64,000 nucleotides of DNA from Psilocybe azurescens (taxonomy: Eukaryota; Basidiomycota; Agaricomycetes; Agaricales; Agrocybaceae), in assembly GCA_023853785.1 (NCBI GenBank), contig JAJIRX010000906.1, forward strand, positions 248,001 through 312,000. Reading direction: 5' to 3'. Numbering within the stretch: position 1 is the stretch's first letter; every line of letters begins with the position of its first letter. Below are positions 36,150-46,823 of this stretch, piece after piece. The notes beneath the pieces were generated by a model, which was not told where the DNA came from, made no database searches, and saw nothing but the letters and a program-made list of their open reading frames with translations. The translations under genes and the position numbers were made by a program.

Positions 36150-37037
36150 CGCTGCTTATTATCTGCTATGTCGCGAAATACCCAACCAAATTGGCTGCCG
36201 ATGTATGGATGAGATGTGTGGATGACAATGCCAAAGGTTCAGAATGAAGGTCGACTAGGCGTTGCTTGTGCGCCTGGGCAAGCTGTCCGTAAGTACCACT
36301 GGATGCGATTCAAATCCGACAAACGTGGGTAAAACTATTTATATCCGCCCAAATTCAAGTCTACTGACAATCTCTGACGATGTCCAGAAGGAACGACGCC
36401 CAATGTCCATACACGTAGTATAAGCGCCTAGTAATAGTATAGGCTTGGGTAGTCATGCTTAAGTAGGAGGTGGTGGTGGTTGTGTCAGAAAGTTGCAACG
36501 GTCCGGAGTTTGGATAGCTAAACCTCAGTTGGCGGCAAGAGAAAGTCATTTATATTTCGAATTAAGTGCCTGACTGTAACTTTTTATTTTACAGAAATTG
36601 ACTGCTGATGACACTCTCCGTAGAGATTCGATGACTCGATTAAGGCGAATTTTATTCAAAAACCTGCGCGAAATCAGGCTTTATGACAGTATACAATTTG
36701 GTCTGTACCACGCATAGTTTTTAAATCGGAACATTGAACGAATCTCTGGCGTACCATACTTAATCATAAATTAAGCGCCCTATCTTTTACCTGAACCTTT
36801 TGTCGCTCTGCACAAAAATCTCAAGGCAATTACATGCATAGTAAATTCAGCGTCGCATTTGAAAAATCATGGGCCGTGCTTAGGATACATAGGAGTAATA
36901 TAGTTGTCGATATTTTCTGCAGTTGGTCCTGTACTGGTACATGGTAGTCTTCTGTCGATGGTCATAATCCAGCGTGCTATAGACATGTTTAACATGAAAC
37001 GAGGTGTGCAAGGTGGATTATACAGTAATTTTTGGTT
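36150..37037. other. Intergenic region within the zinc-finger paralog cluster
   Basis: About 0.9 kb, A/T-rich. No coding exon, repeat or RNA gene recognised. It should hold the promoter of the double Zn2Cys6 gene and the 3' end of the next paralog. Confidence 0.4.
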
Positions 37038-38423
37038 TTAGAAAGAGAGAGTTGACGATGATGGTTTGTGCAGATTTGGCACACTTCCATCATCCACGGA
37101 GAAGGGAGATGAAGGGGGTGTCACGAGGGTTGTAGAGGACATATTAGTATAATTGAGTGCATCGTTGGCTGACGCGCGCCGCGAAGACGCACGAGAGCAA
37201 GCACTAGAGCCTTCGGAGGACGGAGGAGAGGGTAATATGCTAGGCAGATCAGAGAAGAATGACCCCAGCGATCGCGATAAATATGACTTGGAAGGGTACA
37301 AATGAGCGGAGTAGGATCGAGTATGTCGAGAAGGAAAGGTGCGCGGCAAGGTTGCTCTAGGGGGTGCAATGCGAGTATTCCGATTAAATTCATGCTTGTG
37401 AATATTGTTTGATGACTTTTCCCACTCACGCTCCCTGGACGCTCGTCCTGGAGGTAGGGGCAAAGGTCTTACTAGTCGTGATGATAGGGCCCAAGGCTCA
37501 GGCGACAATAACGGGGTGTTTGGAGATCTGGCAGCAGGCGGTGAAAGGGAGTATCTATTAAGCCTCGCACGAGAATTTTCGGCCACAGACAAAGGCTGGA
37601 TTGACGAGGATCTGGAGGATCTTGATCTCGAAGAATTCCTGGAAGAATTTACAAAAGGAGAATATGGACGAGATAGAACAGGATCGCGCTCTGAAAGTCT
37701 CCTTGAAGGCAGAGGTCTAGATCGTAGGATATTGACGGCCGTGGTTCTCCGGTGCTCCCGTTGTCCCCACGTCTTGGGATCGTGATTTATTGAGAAATGA
37801 GCTGGGGGTGGAGGAAAGGTAGTCAGCTGTGGGGAAAGTGATCGATGTGATATGTGTAGCCTCGGAGCAGATGTAGCGCGAGAGGTCCTAAACCTGCTAC
37901 GCCCCCGTCGGACTATAGTTCCAAATGGTGGCGTTCGACGATGATCAATATTCACAGCTTTTGTCTTTCCGAGAAGCCTCGAGAATGTCTTTCGAAAAAG
38001 GCTGGTATGCTTCGATAAATTGGGTCCCCGAATTCTTGCAGGTGATATTTCGGGTACTGCAGAGGCGGGAGGAATAGCTGAGAGCAGCATTGGGTACAGA
38101 AGTTCGAGAGAAGTACAGTAACCCTGTTCTGTGTGATACTTTAGCCCAGTTATGTTCGTAAACACTCTGTTACAGTCGAGATTGGGGCAGGCGAAAGGTT
38201 TTGAGAATGATTGGGATGGGCGCGAGAGAAACTCTGCCGAAGGGGATGAGGTATCGCTGCGTCCATATGTCTTTTGGGAGAGAGCCTTTGAAGGGCCATC
38301 CTTTCTGCGAATTCCTTTGCGAAAAAGGTGTTTTTTATATTGCTTTATTAATGTAAAGGATTGAGAACTTTGTCCGTTGAATTTTTCTCCCGGGATGCGT
38401 AGAGGCTCGTAGGTAGGCTGCAT
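37038..38423 (-). CDS. C2HC-finger Ser/Arg-rich protein (paralog 2 of cluster)
   Basis: Uncharacterised. A single open frame starting at ATG 38423 (MQPTYEPLRIPGEKF). An early zinc finger, FACPNLDCNRVFTNITGLKY, is followed by H-X5-C, giving C-X4-C-X12-H-X5-C, a C2H2 variant ending in Cys. The body is disordered and shares a collinear run of motifs with its two neighbours: SAPRLHISHRSLSPQLTTFP, RLSERDPVLSRPYS, and RPLPLPPGRASREREW. The C-terminus is Ser-rich (VTPPSSPFSVDDGS) with no further domain. No frame break. Probably nuclear, from the finger and basic composition, which is inference. Confidence 0.72.
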   Translation of the reverse strand: MQPTYEPLRIPGEKFNGQSSQSFTLIKQYKKHLFRKGIRRKDGPSKALSQKTYGRSDTSSPSAEFLSRPSQSFSKPFACPNLDCNRVFTNITGLKYHTEQGYCTSLELLYPMLLSAIPPASAVPEISPARIRGPNLSKHTSLFRKTFSRLLGKTKAVNIDHRRTPPFGTIVRRGRSRFRTSRATSAPRLHISHRSLSPQLTTFPPPPAHFSINHDPKTWGQREHRRTTAVNILRSRPLPSRRLSERDPVLSRPYSPFVNSSRNSSRSRSSRSSSIQPLSVAENSRARLNRYSLSPPAARSPNTPLLSPEPWALSSRLVRPLPLPPGRASREREWEKSSNNIHKHEFNRNTRIAPPRATLPRTFPSRHTRSYSAHLYPSKSYLSRSLGSFFSDLPSILPSPPSSEGSSACSRASSRRASANDALNYTNMSSTTLVTPPSSPFSVDDGSVPNLHKPSSSTLSF

Positions 38424-39044
38424 TAGATATTCGACTTCGGGCAAGCAGTGAGTACTAATGTGGCGGTAAGAGTGAGAGCGTATGTGACACCCCGGGCCCC
38501 TGATGGATATAAATATCTAAACCAATGACTGCAAATGACTGTTCCATCATTTCCGACAAGAATTTGTTGGCTGTCTTAACCATTCCTCAATATTGAAAGA
38601 GAGCTGGTTCCGTTCTGTCCGATGGACAAAAGGTTGCATGGCATTGCGCAGAGTTGGTATCGTTAAAATACATACTTGTCGTGGCATATTCAGCGCGCGG
38701 GATCACAGGTATGGATCCGCCTGTATCCCAGATTCAACCAATACAACGCTGCTGTCGTCACTGTCTTCGTCGTCTAAGTTATCTTCACCAACTTGATTTG
38801 GAGTTGTCATACCTGTTACTTACTACTGATTACCGGTTGCTTCAATTATTTTTGCTATGGGAGGGGATAAAGCGTCCCTAGAAACTGCAGTGCACTCTAT
38901 CCACCACGTCTGCAACCATACGGCCTTATCCGACCTAATAGAGAGATGCAGTTGGTCGTCCATGTCCATGCAGATCGGGGAGATTTGTTGGAGATACTAC
39001 ACAACAGCACGACAAAAGCAAAAAGGACAGAAAGCAGACGGCGT
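38424..39044. other. Intergenic region within the zinc-finger paralog cluster
   Basis: About 0.6 kb between paralogs 2 and 3. Short frames only; no motif, repeat or RNA gene recognised. Confidence 0.4.
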
Positions 39045-40907
39045 TCATGCACTGCATGCGGCGAAGAGTTCAATGTACTGCTCGACGGGTTGCGGCGGGA
39101 AATGCTGGAACATCATCTGCACATCTTTTGTTGTATGCATTGGAATTAAGTTGCCATTTCCATCTTCATATTGCAGTTGTAATCGGCTTGCAATGTGATA
39201 TCCACATCGCGATAGTTTCCTCTCAAGCCTTTCGAGCAGACGGAAGTAATCGATTGTCCGTAGGACTACCATCAGGAATGTTTTTTCTTGAAAGTGCATT
39301 CGTATTTTGACATATGCTAAGAGAGGACGAGGCTCACGGTCGTTGCTTATTGAGCCGGTATTGACTGGAGGGAAGAGTGGAGATGATGATCTGAATGATG
39401 ATCTGAAGGATGAACGGGAGCGCGAGCGTGAGGAGGATTGGCTCGGGGAAGAGATCGAGGATTGGCTTGAGAAAGAGATCGAGGATGGCCTGGAGGAATG
39501 AGGACGGGATGGAGGGTCCGGAGTGTGTCGGGCATCTGGGATGCTTGAAAGGACAGAGAAGGAGGATCTTGACGAGGAGCGCGAATTAGTTGATTTCGAA
39601 GAACGCCCAGAGGATGGATGAGGGGAGGGAGGACGACGACGACGACGACTGTGATGAGAAGGGAGGGTTCGCGTAACATATCTGTTCTGTGTCTCAGGAG
39701 TGTCTTTACCCAGCGCATTCTTTCTGCTATCGTGCAGTAATTTTCCCCATTCGCGTTCTCTAGCTGCGCGTTGGCGGAGCATTTTAATGTTACTAGGTAA
39801 AGGTAATGGCTTTGCGAGGCGCGACGACGACACAGTTGGCAAGGAAAGCATTTTGTCGGTAAGTGTTCGAGCTGGTGGTGGAAAGGTTTTTGAATGATTT
39901 TTCAGCTTGTTGGAGTAGCACAAAGCCACAGGAACATCATGAATGGATGAGGGCTGCCAGGGACTCGGAGAGCGAGAATATCGCGGGAGGATATATCTGC
40001 GCTCAGACAATCTGTTTATGAGTAAAGGTCTAGGGTGCAATATATTGAAGCCAGCATTGGTCCATTCCTCCTCGCTATGATCCTCTTCCATTTTTCGAGC
40101 CCACAATTCTTGGCGAATTTTGTTCTTTTCTTCACGCTTTAGTTGACGTAGTCGTCTTTGTGCTCTTCGCTCTTGCTCTTGTTGTTGTTGCTGCTGCCCA
40201 TCGGAGTCATATTTCTTCGAAACAAGAGGCGGTGGAGGAGGATGTTTGGCCAACTGGGGCGAAATAGATCGGGGTGATATGTGTAGATTGGGGGCAGATG
40301 CTGAAAGATCCTTCCGAGCTCTGCTGCGTCCTCGTTCTATGTCGTTATGATTGTCGTTGTTTTTTGGGGGTGATTTAGCAGGACTTCGACGACGGTCTTT
40401 GCGTATCCCTTTCGATTTCCTAACGAGTTTCATGATTTTATTGCGGAGTCTGTCATCAGCCTTGGAGCCTGTCCGTTTAATATCATCAGAGGCTGTCTTG
40501 ACCTTTGTTGTAGAAAGGGGAGACAACGACGATAATTGGTTAAGAGGATTGCAGTTGCCTTGGTTTGCGTGGTAGTTCAGGCCCGTTATATTTGTAAATG
40601 TTCTACTACAGCCTGGATTAGGACAGCAGAAAGGTTTTGAAGCCTGGTACGACCCAGTTGAGCGAGAGAGCAATGTTGAGAATGTGGTATCATTGCGATC
40701 GCGTTGTGAAGGTGAAGCACGGTCGATCTCAGGGGAAAAATCTGGTTCGACTTGGCTCTTTTGCAGGACAAGAGAGTTTTCGTTTGCGCGTTTGGTAGGA
40801 GACGCCCGACCTCGGGGATATAATCCGGGGAGTTCTGAAGTGTGGTTGACTCGGGTGGTCTCACGTCCTCGAGAAGGAGTCGATATGTTTAGAGGTCGAG
40901 AAGGCAT
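39045..40907 (-). CDS. C2HC-finger protein with C-terminal PB1 domain (paralog 3 of cluster)
   Basis: Uncharacterised, single uninterrupted frame of 620 codons from ATG 40907 (MPSRPLNISTPSRGRE). The finger at about residues 95-120 is FCCPNPGCSRTFTNITGLNY followed by H-X5-C, nearly identical to paralog 2. The shared body follows: SAPNLHISPRSISPQLAKHP, a Gln/Arg/Lys-rich helix (QQQQEQERRAQRRLRQLKRE), NRLSERRYILPRYSRSP, and KPLPLPSNIK...RAAREREWGK. A Ser/Arg tract follows. The last about 90 residues look like a PB1 domain: basic start AYVKIRMHFQEKTF, then YEDGNGNLIPMHTTKDV as the acidic OPCA-like loop. A PB1 domain would allow front-to-back pairing with another PB1 protein, so this paralog could be the oligomerising or scaffold member of the set; that is inference. 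Confidence 0.75.
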   Translation of the reverse strand: MPSRPLNISTPSRGRETTRVNHTSELPGLYPRGRASPTKRANENSLVLQKSQVEPDFSPEIDRASPSQRDRNDTTFSTLLSRSTGSYQASKPFCCPNPGCSRTFTNITGLNYHANQGNCNPLNQLSSLSPLSTTKVKTASDDIKRTGSKADDRLRNKIMKLVRKSKGIRKDRRRSPAKSPPKNNDNHNDIERGRSRARKDLSASAPNLHISPRSISPQLAKHPPPPPLVSKKYDSDGQQQQQQEQERRAQRRLRQLKREEKNKIRQELWARKMEEDHSEEEWTNAGFNILHPRPLLINRLSERRYILPRYSRSPSPWQPSSIHDVPVALCYSNKLKNHSKTFPPPARTLTDKMLSLPTVSSSRLAKPLPLPSNIKMLRQRAAREREWGKLLHDSRKNALGKDTPETQNRYVTRTLPSHHSRRRRRPPSPHPSSGRSSKSTNSRSSSRSSFSVLSSIPDARHTPDPPSRPHSSRPSSISFSSQSSISSPSQSSSRSRSRSSFRSSFRSSSPLFPPVNTGSISNDREPRPLLAYVKIRMHFQEKTFLMVVLRTIDYFRLLERLERKLSRCGYHIASRLQLQYEDGNGNLIPMHTTKDVQMMFQHFPPQPVEQYIELFAACSA

Positions 40908-41356
40908 CTGAGCATCTACAGGCCGGAAAGCCTATGATACTGGAGGAAAGGAAGGCCCGCTGTACTTAATGGTGTGCACCAGCAGAGGGCTATGTTCGTA
41001 ATCTATCAATTCCCACCATTATCATATATCATAGGTTTGAGCCCGACACTTGGGCCTATACCAGTTTCCCAACATAGTTACCTTGCACTATATAGCCCCG
41101 AATAAATATTCAATGCCCATGGAAGTACATAAACATCAAGGTTGAAGCAATGAATGCTTACCTGGCACTCACCTGCAATGGAAGACGGGGGCAGTTAGGA
41201 GACAATGTGATGTGATGGGCATGCGTGACAAATGGCCACACACAGAGAATGACTCTGCCAGGCGGGCCCACAACCCACTTCTCAACCTTCTTATAAAGTC
41301 TTCCTTCCTATGCCCGGATCCCTCACACCTCTCACATACCTCTCTATGTACTGAGA
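40908..41356. promoter_or_regulatory. Divergent promoter region between paralog 3 (-) and the RBR ligase (+)
   Basis: About 450 bp separating two start codons on opposite strands. No specific site recognised; assigned from orientation. Confidence 0.4.
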
Positions 41357-44300
41357 ATGTCGACAGTGAAAGGAAAACGAACAGCCACAATACCCAGTGG
41401 CACCAAGGACCGCCATCTTACATCATCGGATACAACCACGCCTCCCGTTGCCTCGTTGAAGAAGAACCGGCGAAAGAAACCAGAGACTTCATCCAAACCA
41501 GTCTCTAATACCCCCTCGGCTCCCACAGTCAGTGTTATGGATCATACAGGGGTGGCGCTTATCTTACTGAGCTTGTTGATGTAATCCAGGAGGTGCCATT
41601 CAATCCGAAGTCAATTTTGCCGGTTTCTAAGCCACAGAAAAGCCTTTCTAAACTCCTGGAAGCATCCGCATCCATTAATAAGGTATTCGACTTCTGCCTA
41701 CCTGTCCTTTATGTCTTCTCATCGTAGCATAGCACTCTCGTTCTCAGAGTTGCTCCTTCCCTTGCATCGACGGCTCCGTCCGAACATTCGACCCACAATC
41801 TTCGTCATATTCCTTTCTCTGCGAAGAAAGTTCCCTTCCTCCCTCAACTAGTCAACCAGATGTTTCTACAGATCAATATCAATTGCCTTCTACTTCATCG
41901 GAAGTTGTACCGCAACGGGAGCAGTTCAAAGCTTTTGGGATCGAGGTTTGCTTCAAATGCGAATGTCCAATACCTAATGCTGACGTCTTTTCTCATAGGC
42001 ATTCCCCACTAAAGCTGTATTGAACGAACTCTGCTACGACTTTATCAATAGTAAACGATGGTGTCCTCATGGACACTTCTGCTATCGTATCCACCCTCTC
42101 CATAAAGCAACCTATCTTTCGACTGTCATTAAAGAGAGCGCTCTATATAACAGGATGCGGCGGGAAGGCCCACAAAGAAATACCATGGAGTCGGTCTTGC
42201 ATGAACCTGTTCAAAGTGGATCACTGCAAGAAAGTAGGACCTCTAGTACCCGTGATATGCAAATTCGCGTCAAGCTACCTCACGCCCAAAGTTCGTCGAG
42301 GAATACTGCCTCTTCCTCAGGTTTCTCCCAAATATCCAAATCACATTCAAAGGTAACAGCTTCTAATATTCTGTATGATAAACGCTGGATAAACGCTAAC
42401 ATCATCCAGGCCCGAGTAGGCGAATCAGACCGTTGGAACACAACTCAAGATATGCGTAAGCCACCCTGGGCGGACCACCCACCCTCAGATACAAGTAGCT
42501 CGTCGAATGGTAGCGATGAAGGGGACGCGCACTTGTGGGAACCCCATTCGGTTCCGGAGGATTGGTTTGCTGCTGCTGCTTCAATGTCGCCTATTGCGTC
42601 GACCTCTGCTTGGCAGAGTCTTGATACTCCGTTCATTCCATTACCATCTTCCTCAAATCCGCCAGTGTCATCCCTTGCTACTCATGTACTCCGACCATCG
42701 CAAACCCAGGCTTCAAGTCCTCAACCTTCCTGTGGTTCACACGAGCACCCACAAGTACACCCACGACCATCCCGTATCTCATATGAACAACCACAACCAC
42801 ATCCACGACCATCCCGTATCTCATACGAACAACCACGGCCACAACCACTTCCATCCCGTATCTCACACGAAAACCCACAAGTACACTCACTTCCTTCACG
42901 ACCCTTTGAACCAGAAGTCGGCTCAGGTGTAAAACATTATCGACCAAAGAACAACAAACGATGCCACAGATGGTTGCGCGATGAGTGCCAACTTGGCTTC
43001 GACTGTGAATTTGTCCACGATGATCTCGACTATGACATTGAAAAGCCTACACGGATTGTTCATCCGGCCCAGGTGCCTCAAGCACAGGCACCCCCACCAC
43101 CGGCGCAACGCGCAGAACATGTGTCACAAGCCTCGCAAGGGCGGCAAGCGCAGAAAATGCCGCAAGTAACGGGGGTGCCACAAACGCCGCACGCACCTGA
43201 ACCTGCCCCGATATCAAAGGTCAAACACCCGCGTCCGAGATCTACTGAACGGTGCAGAAAATGGTTGCGAGATGAGTGTACACTGGGGTACGATTGTCGA
43301 TGGGTCCATGACGATCTCGAATACGATGATGATGAACCGGTGAGCGCTTTCTTGGTTTCTCTGTGTGTTATTGATCTGCTTCTGACCCACTTTGCGTCTG
43401 CCAGGCCAGGAGGGGCCTGGAAGTCTTTAGTTGGACATTGCATGACCATATGCGGATCCGCGTCGGGGCTGGGTTCGAAGTCGAGCAGTTCACTACCGGG
43501 TTCGAGTCGCAGTGGGTGAGCGTCGGGAACCTGCCCCATCAGCTCCCAGAGGAACAGCTGGTGCTGCTCTTGGGCAAGTTCGGGGAGATCCTCGATATTC
43601 GCCGGGAAAACCCGGTTATTGCGCGCGTGCAGTTCTCCAAGCCTGCGGACGCCTATAAGGCGTTTACGACGTTGCATGGTGTGATGGAGTTTGGGAGGAA
43701 ATTGGAGTTGAGGATGGCGGTGGAGAAGAAGGTAGGGGGCAGTCGTATCCAGGATACGGTGGTGAGGATTGAATGGGACGCGCCGCATCGGAATGTGTAT
43801 ATGGGATATGAAAGCATGGATGCGGCGAATGCTGTTGTGGCGAAGGCGAGGAATACACCATATGAGGACTTTATGACCCAGGCCAACGTGCATATTGGGA
43901 TACCGGCGGTGGGGCTGGTGACAGTCAAGTTCTCGGGGTTGCCTGTGCATGTAACGGAGGAGAAGATGGAGGAGGTGTATGGACCACATCAGGGTATGGT
44001 GACTGAGCGCCCGAATTACAAAGAATTCACAGTGGAGGATACAATCAACGGCGTCAAGAAGCTGTTGAACCAGTTCAATGGGAAGATTGCCGATTTGGAG
44101 TTTAGACCACCGCCGTATAGGGATGGGAAGATGCGTGCCTGGGCTCATTTCAACACGCCGAACGATGCGAAGGCTGCTGCTGAGAACCTTCATGGCCGCA
44201 AACCGATCTTTACAGGCCATACGAGGATCATGGCGAGGCATATTAAAACCATCAACTACACCTTGTCCAATGAAAATTACCGCAAAGTCTCGTTGGAGAT

Positions 44301-45531
44301 CAGGGCGCTTGGGGAAACGATCTGGAGGCAGGGTGGAGGATACAGTTTGACGACCATGGAGAAGACCACCCATTTCGCCCTTAGATTGTGTGGTGAAGAT
44401 ATTCAGATCCTTCGCCGGTTAAAATCAGAAGTGGAACGCACAATCAATGGCGAGCTGCTTTTGGAAAACGGGGCGGTTACTTGGGATGATTTCTTCGGTT
44501 GGCCCCCTGGATTTGCATTCTTGCAAGAACTGGAACGAATCGTTTCCGGTGTTCGAATTGAGCGGGACGTGTCGAGACGGACAATACGACTTTTCGGCAT
44601 CGCAAAGATTAGGGCGCTTGCTGGAGAGAGAATCCTGGAGAAGATTGGAATATTGAGGGCACAGAAGACCTTTATTATCCCTCTGGAAGGGCGACTCGCA
44701 CATGTGTTTTCAAGTGGTGATTACGAAAAGCTCCAGGCACGCCTTGGGGCCGATAACTTGATGCTGGACGTCTGGAATCAATACTTGCGGATTCGAGGCG
44801 ATCAGGATGCTCATGACATTGCAAAGGATGCAGTAAATGCTGCGAGGATCAAGCTGCAGGTCCTCTGCAGTGGCAGAGGATCTCTATCGTCATCTATGCA
44901 CGAGTGCCCCGTGTGTTTCAACGAGCCTTCGAACCCTGTCGAGCTTGGCTGTGGACATGCGTGGTGTCGCGGATGCTTGCACCGATACTTCATCGCGTCG
45001 ATCGATCAAAGGTTCTTCCCTCTGACCTGCCTTGGGAACGAGGCTAAATGCAAGGAGCGCATTCCATTGTTCAATGCTCGTGCAGTGTTGAGTGCCGGAG
45101 AGCTCGATTCTGTGGTTAACGCGGCGTTCGCGGCGCACGTCCAGACCCACCCGAAGGAATACCACTACTGCCCGACACCGGACTGCTCGCAGGTCTACCG
45201 CTCCGCTCCCGAGGGCGTATTCATCCAGTGCCCGTCGTGTCTCGTCAGGATCTGCCCGAGCTGCCACAAAGACGCGCACGATGGGCAGACGTGCTCGGAG
45301 GTCAAATCCGGGGACGAGCTGTTCAAGATGTGGGCGGGCAAGCATGATGTGAAGCAGTGTCCTGGGTGCAACATTGCTATCGAGAAGGACGAGGGGTGCA
45401 ACCACATGGTGTGCACTATGTGCAAGACGCATGTCTGTTGGGTATGCATGAAGACGTTCCCGAATGGCGCCGGGATCTATGCACACATGCAGGGCGAACA
45501 TGGTGATTTTGGGTTGGGCCCGATTATTTAA
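41357..45531 (+). CDS. CCCH-finger / RRM-like / RBR-type E3 ubiquitin ligase
   Basis: Large RING-between-RING ligase joined to RNA-binding-type modules. The ATG at 41357 (MSTVKGKRTATIPSGTKDRH) precedes a basic disordered start, with introns at 41683-41732, 41946-41998 and 43340-43404. Three CCCH fingers follow: CYDFINSKRWCPHGHFCYRIH (C-X9-C-X5-C-X3-H), CHRWLRDECQLGFDCEFVH and CRKWLRDECTLGYDCRWVH (both C-X7-C-X5-C-X3-H). The middle holds RRM-like strands (WVSVGNLPHQLPEEQLVLLL, VARVQFSKPADAYKAF). The C-terminus is RBR: RING1 CPVCFNEPSNPVELGCGHAW, IBR YHYCPTPDCSQVYRS to HDGQTC, and RING2 KQCPGCNIAIEKDEGCNHMV, whose Cys in EGCNHMVC is the expected thioester residue. One frame slip at G4 41549-41552 is repaired by one G. 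Confidence 0.87.
42731..42898 (+). repeat. 42-bp coding minisatellite (4 units)
   Basis: Four consecutive 14-residue units inside the RBR ligase gene, variants of RISYEQPxPHPRPS, running 42731-42772, 42773-42814, 42815-42856 and 42857-42898. Units differ by point changes only, so the repeat is in frame and could vary in copy number between strains. Confidence 0.85.
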
Positions 45532-46332
45532 TCTCAAGTTTCTGTTTTCGTTCTGGAGTTGTGGTTTCTTTTGTTGCTCTTTCTCTACTATTTATGAATT
45601 CCCAACGTTCGTGTGTTCCGTTTCCTCTCTTCGCTTTTACCTTCCAATGCTTCCACCGTTGCGCTAGTGTTTTTCTTTCTTACATTTTTATGCTCTGTAT
45701 GTCTGTAGATCTCCTGGTTTGTATTTGTTTCCTGTTTCACTATTACTCGTACTTGCTCGTTGCTTGTTGTACTACTTTCTACGTCGTGTCGGGTACTCCC
45801 ACAAAAGTATTAACAGGTATCACCTCATAAATTGCACGCTTTTGCATAGACCGTTGTATAGTGCATGTACTTTCTGATTGTAATACCGTAATTTTAGCTG
45901 GCTCTTGTAAAAACCAAGCTTGGTGTGAAATTATCCTGAAATTATCAGCATCGTTGCCACTGTGCTAGTTGCTCAATTCCTATAGATTTTCCACTCTATT
46001 CATGTCGTGTAGCCTCCCTTACCACTTTGAGCACTGGAAATCAGGCTAAATAGTACGGCAAATATACCTACCCTGGCTACTAAAATTATAAAATTACTTA
46101 CATAATATACTTAGCCTCGATAGCCATCTGACTCGGAATCTCCGCTGGAGCTCATACCATCCTGGGAATCTAATGCTTTAATTCAAACGTTTCATACATA
46201 AAATGTTTCTGCATACTCAACATCAAAATCTTCTGAGTACTATATTTTATATTGCGGCAGATCTCCGACCTCCACTTGCTGACATAGGTTGTAGAAAACG
46301 AATCGTACTGCTATTCACTCAGACCATAATAT
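45532..46332. other. Intergenic region
   Basis: A/T-rich 3' flank of the RBR ligase gene and upstream flank of the next gene. No coding exon or RNA gene recognised. Confidence 0.45.
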
Positions 46333-46823
46333 ATGCCTGATGCAGCTCCATCCCGTGAAGACACCAGCGTTGAAGCTATATGCGAGGTTAATGGCAAAAC
46401 GGACTCGAAGGAAGCAGCGGCCCTTCAATGCAGCCCGACCAGGATATTCACTAGGCTGACAAAGATCTCCCTTGTTCTCTGGCTCTCGCTTTCCTTTTTC
46501 TCGTGACAAATGGGATTGTTCGCCAATACACACCGTTCTATAGCGGTCTGCCGAGCTACAAGGCCGGCGTGACTCGTGCAATTGCAATACTGGTTTGTCT
46601 CGCTGCTTGCTTGTAATTCGTGCTTTTAGTAAAGACCTAATTCAAGTACTATCCAGATGATTCAGACCTTTTCTTTCTCGGCTTTCAATTTGTGTTACAG
46701 AATCCACATCGTGCTCAATGTGGTCGGCATCTTGTTCTATCAGGACGCAAACAGGAGTCCACTGGGATTCACCCTGTTGATTGTGTCGGCCTCAGGCTCC
46801 TCATCACCTTCTTGAAGATGCAA
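46333..46823 (+). CDS. Probable multi-pass membrane protein (3' end not resolved)
   Basis: Not recognised. The ATG at 46333 (MPDAAPSREDTSVEA) is followed by a hydrophobic helix ISLVLWLSLSFF, a one-base slip in T5 46495-46499, then LVTNGIVRQYTPFYSGLPSY and KAGVTRAIAIL. An intron leads to FSAFNLCYRIHIVLNVVGIL and a further hydrophobic stretch GFTLLIVSASG. The pattern suggests at least three membrane segments. Downstream of 46823 (GTAATG donor) the remaining exons could not be assigned, so the true gene probably extends further. It could be a decayed gene. Confidence 0.42.
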
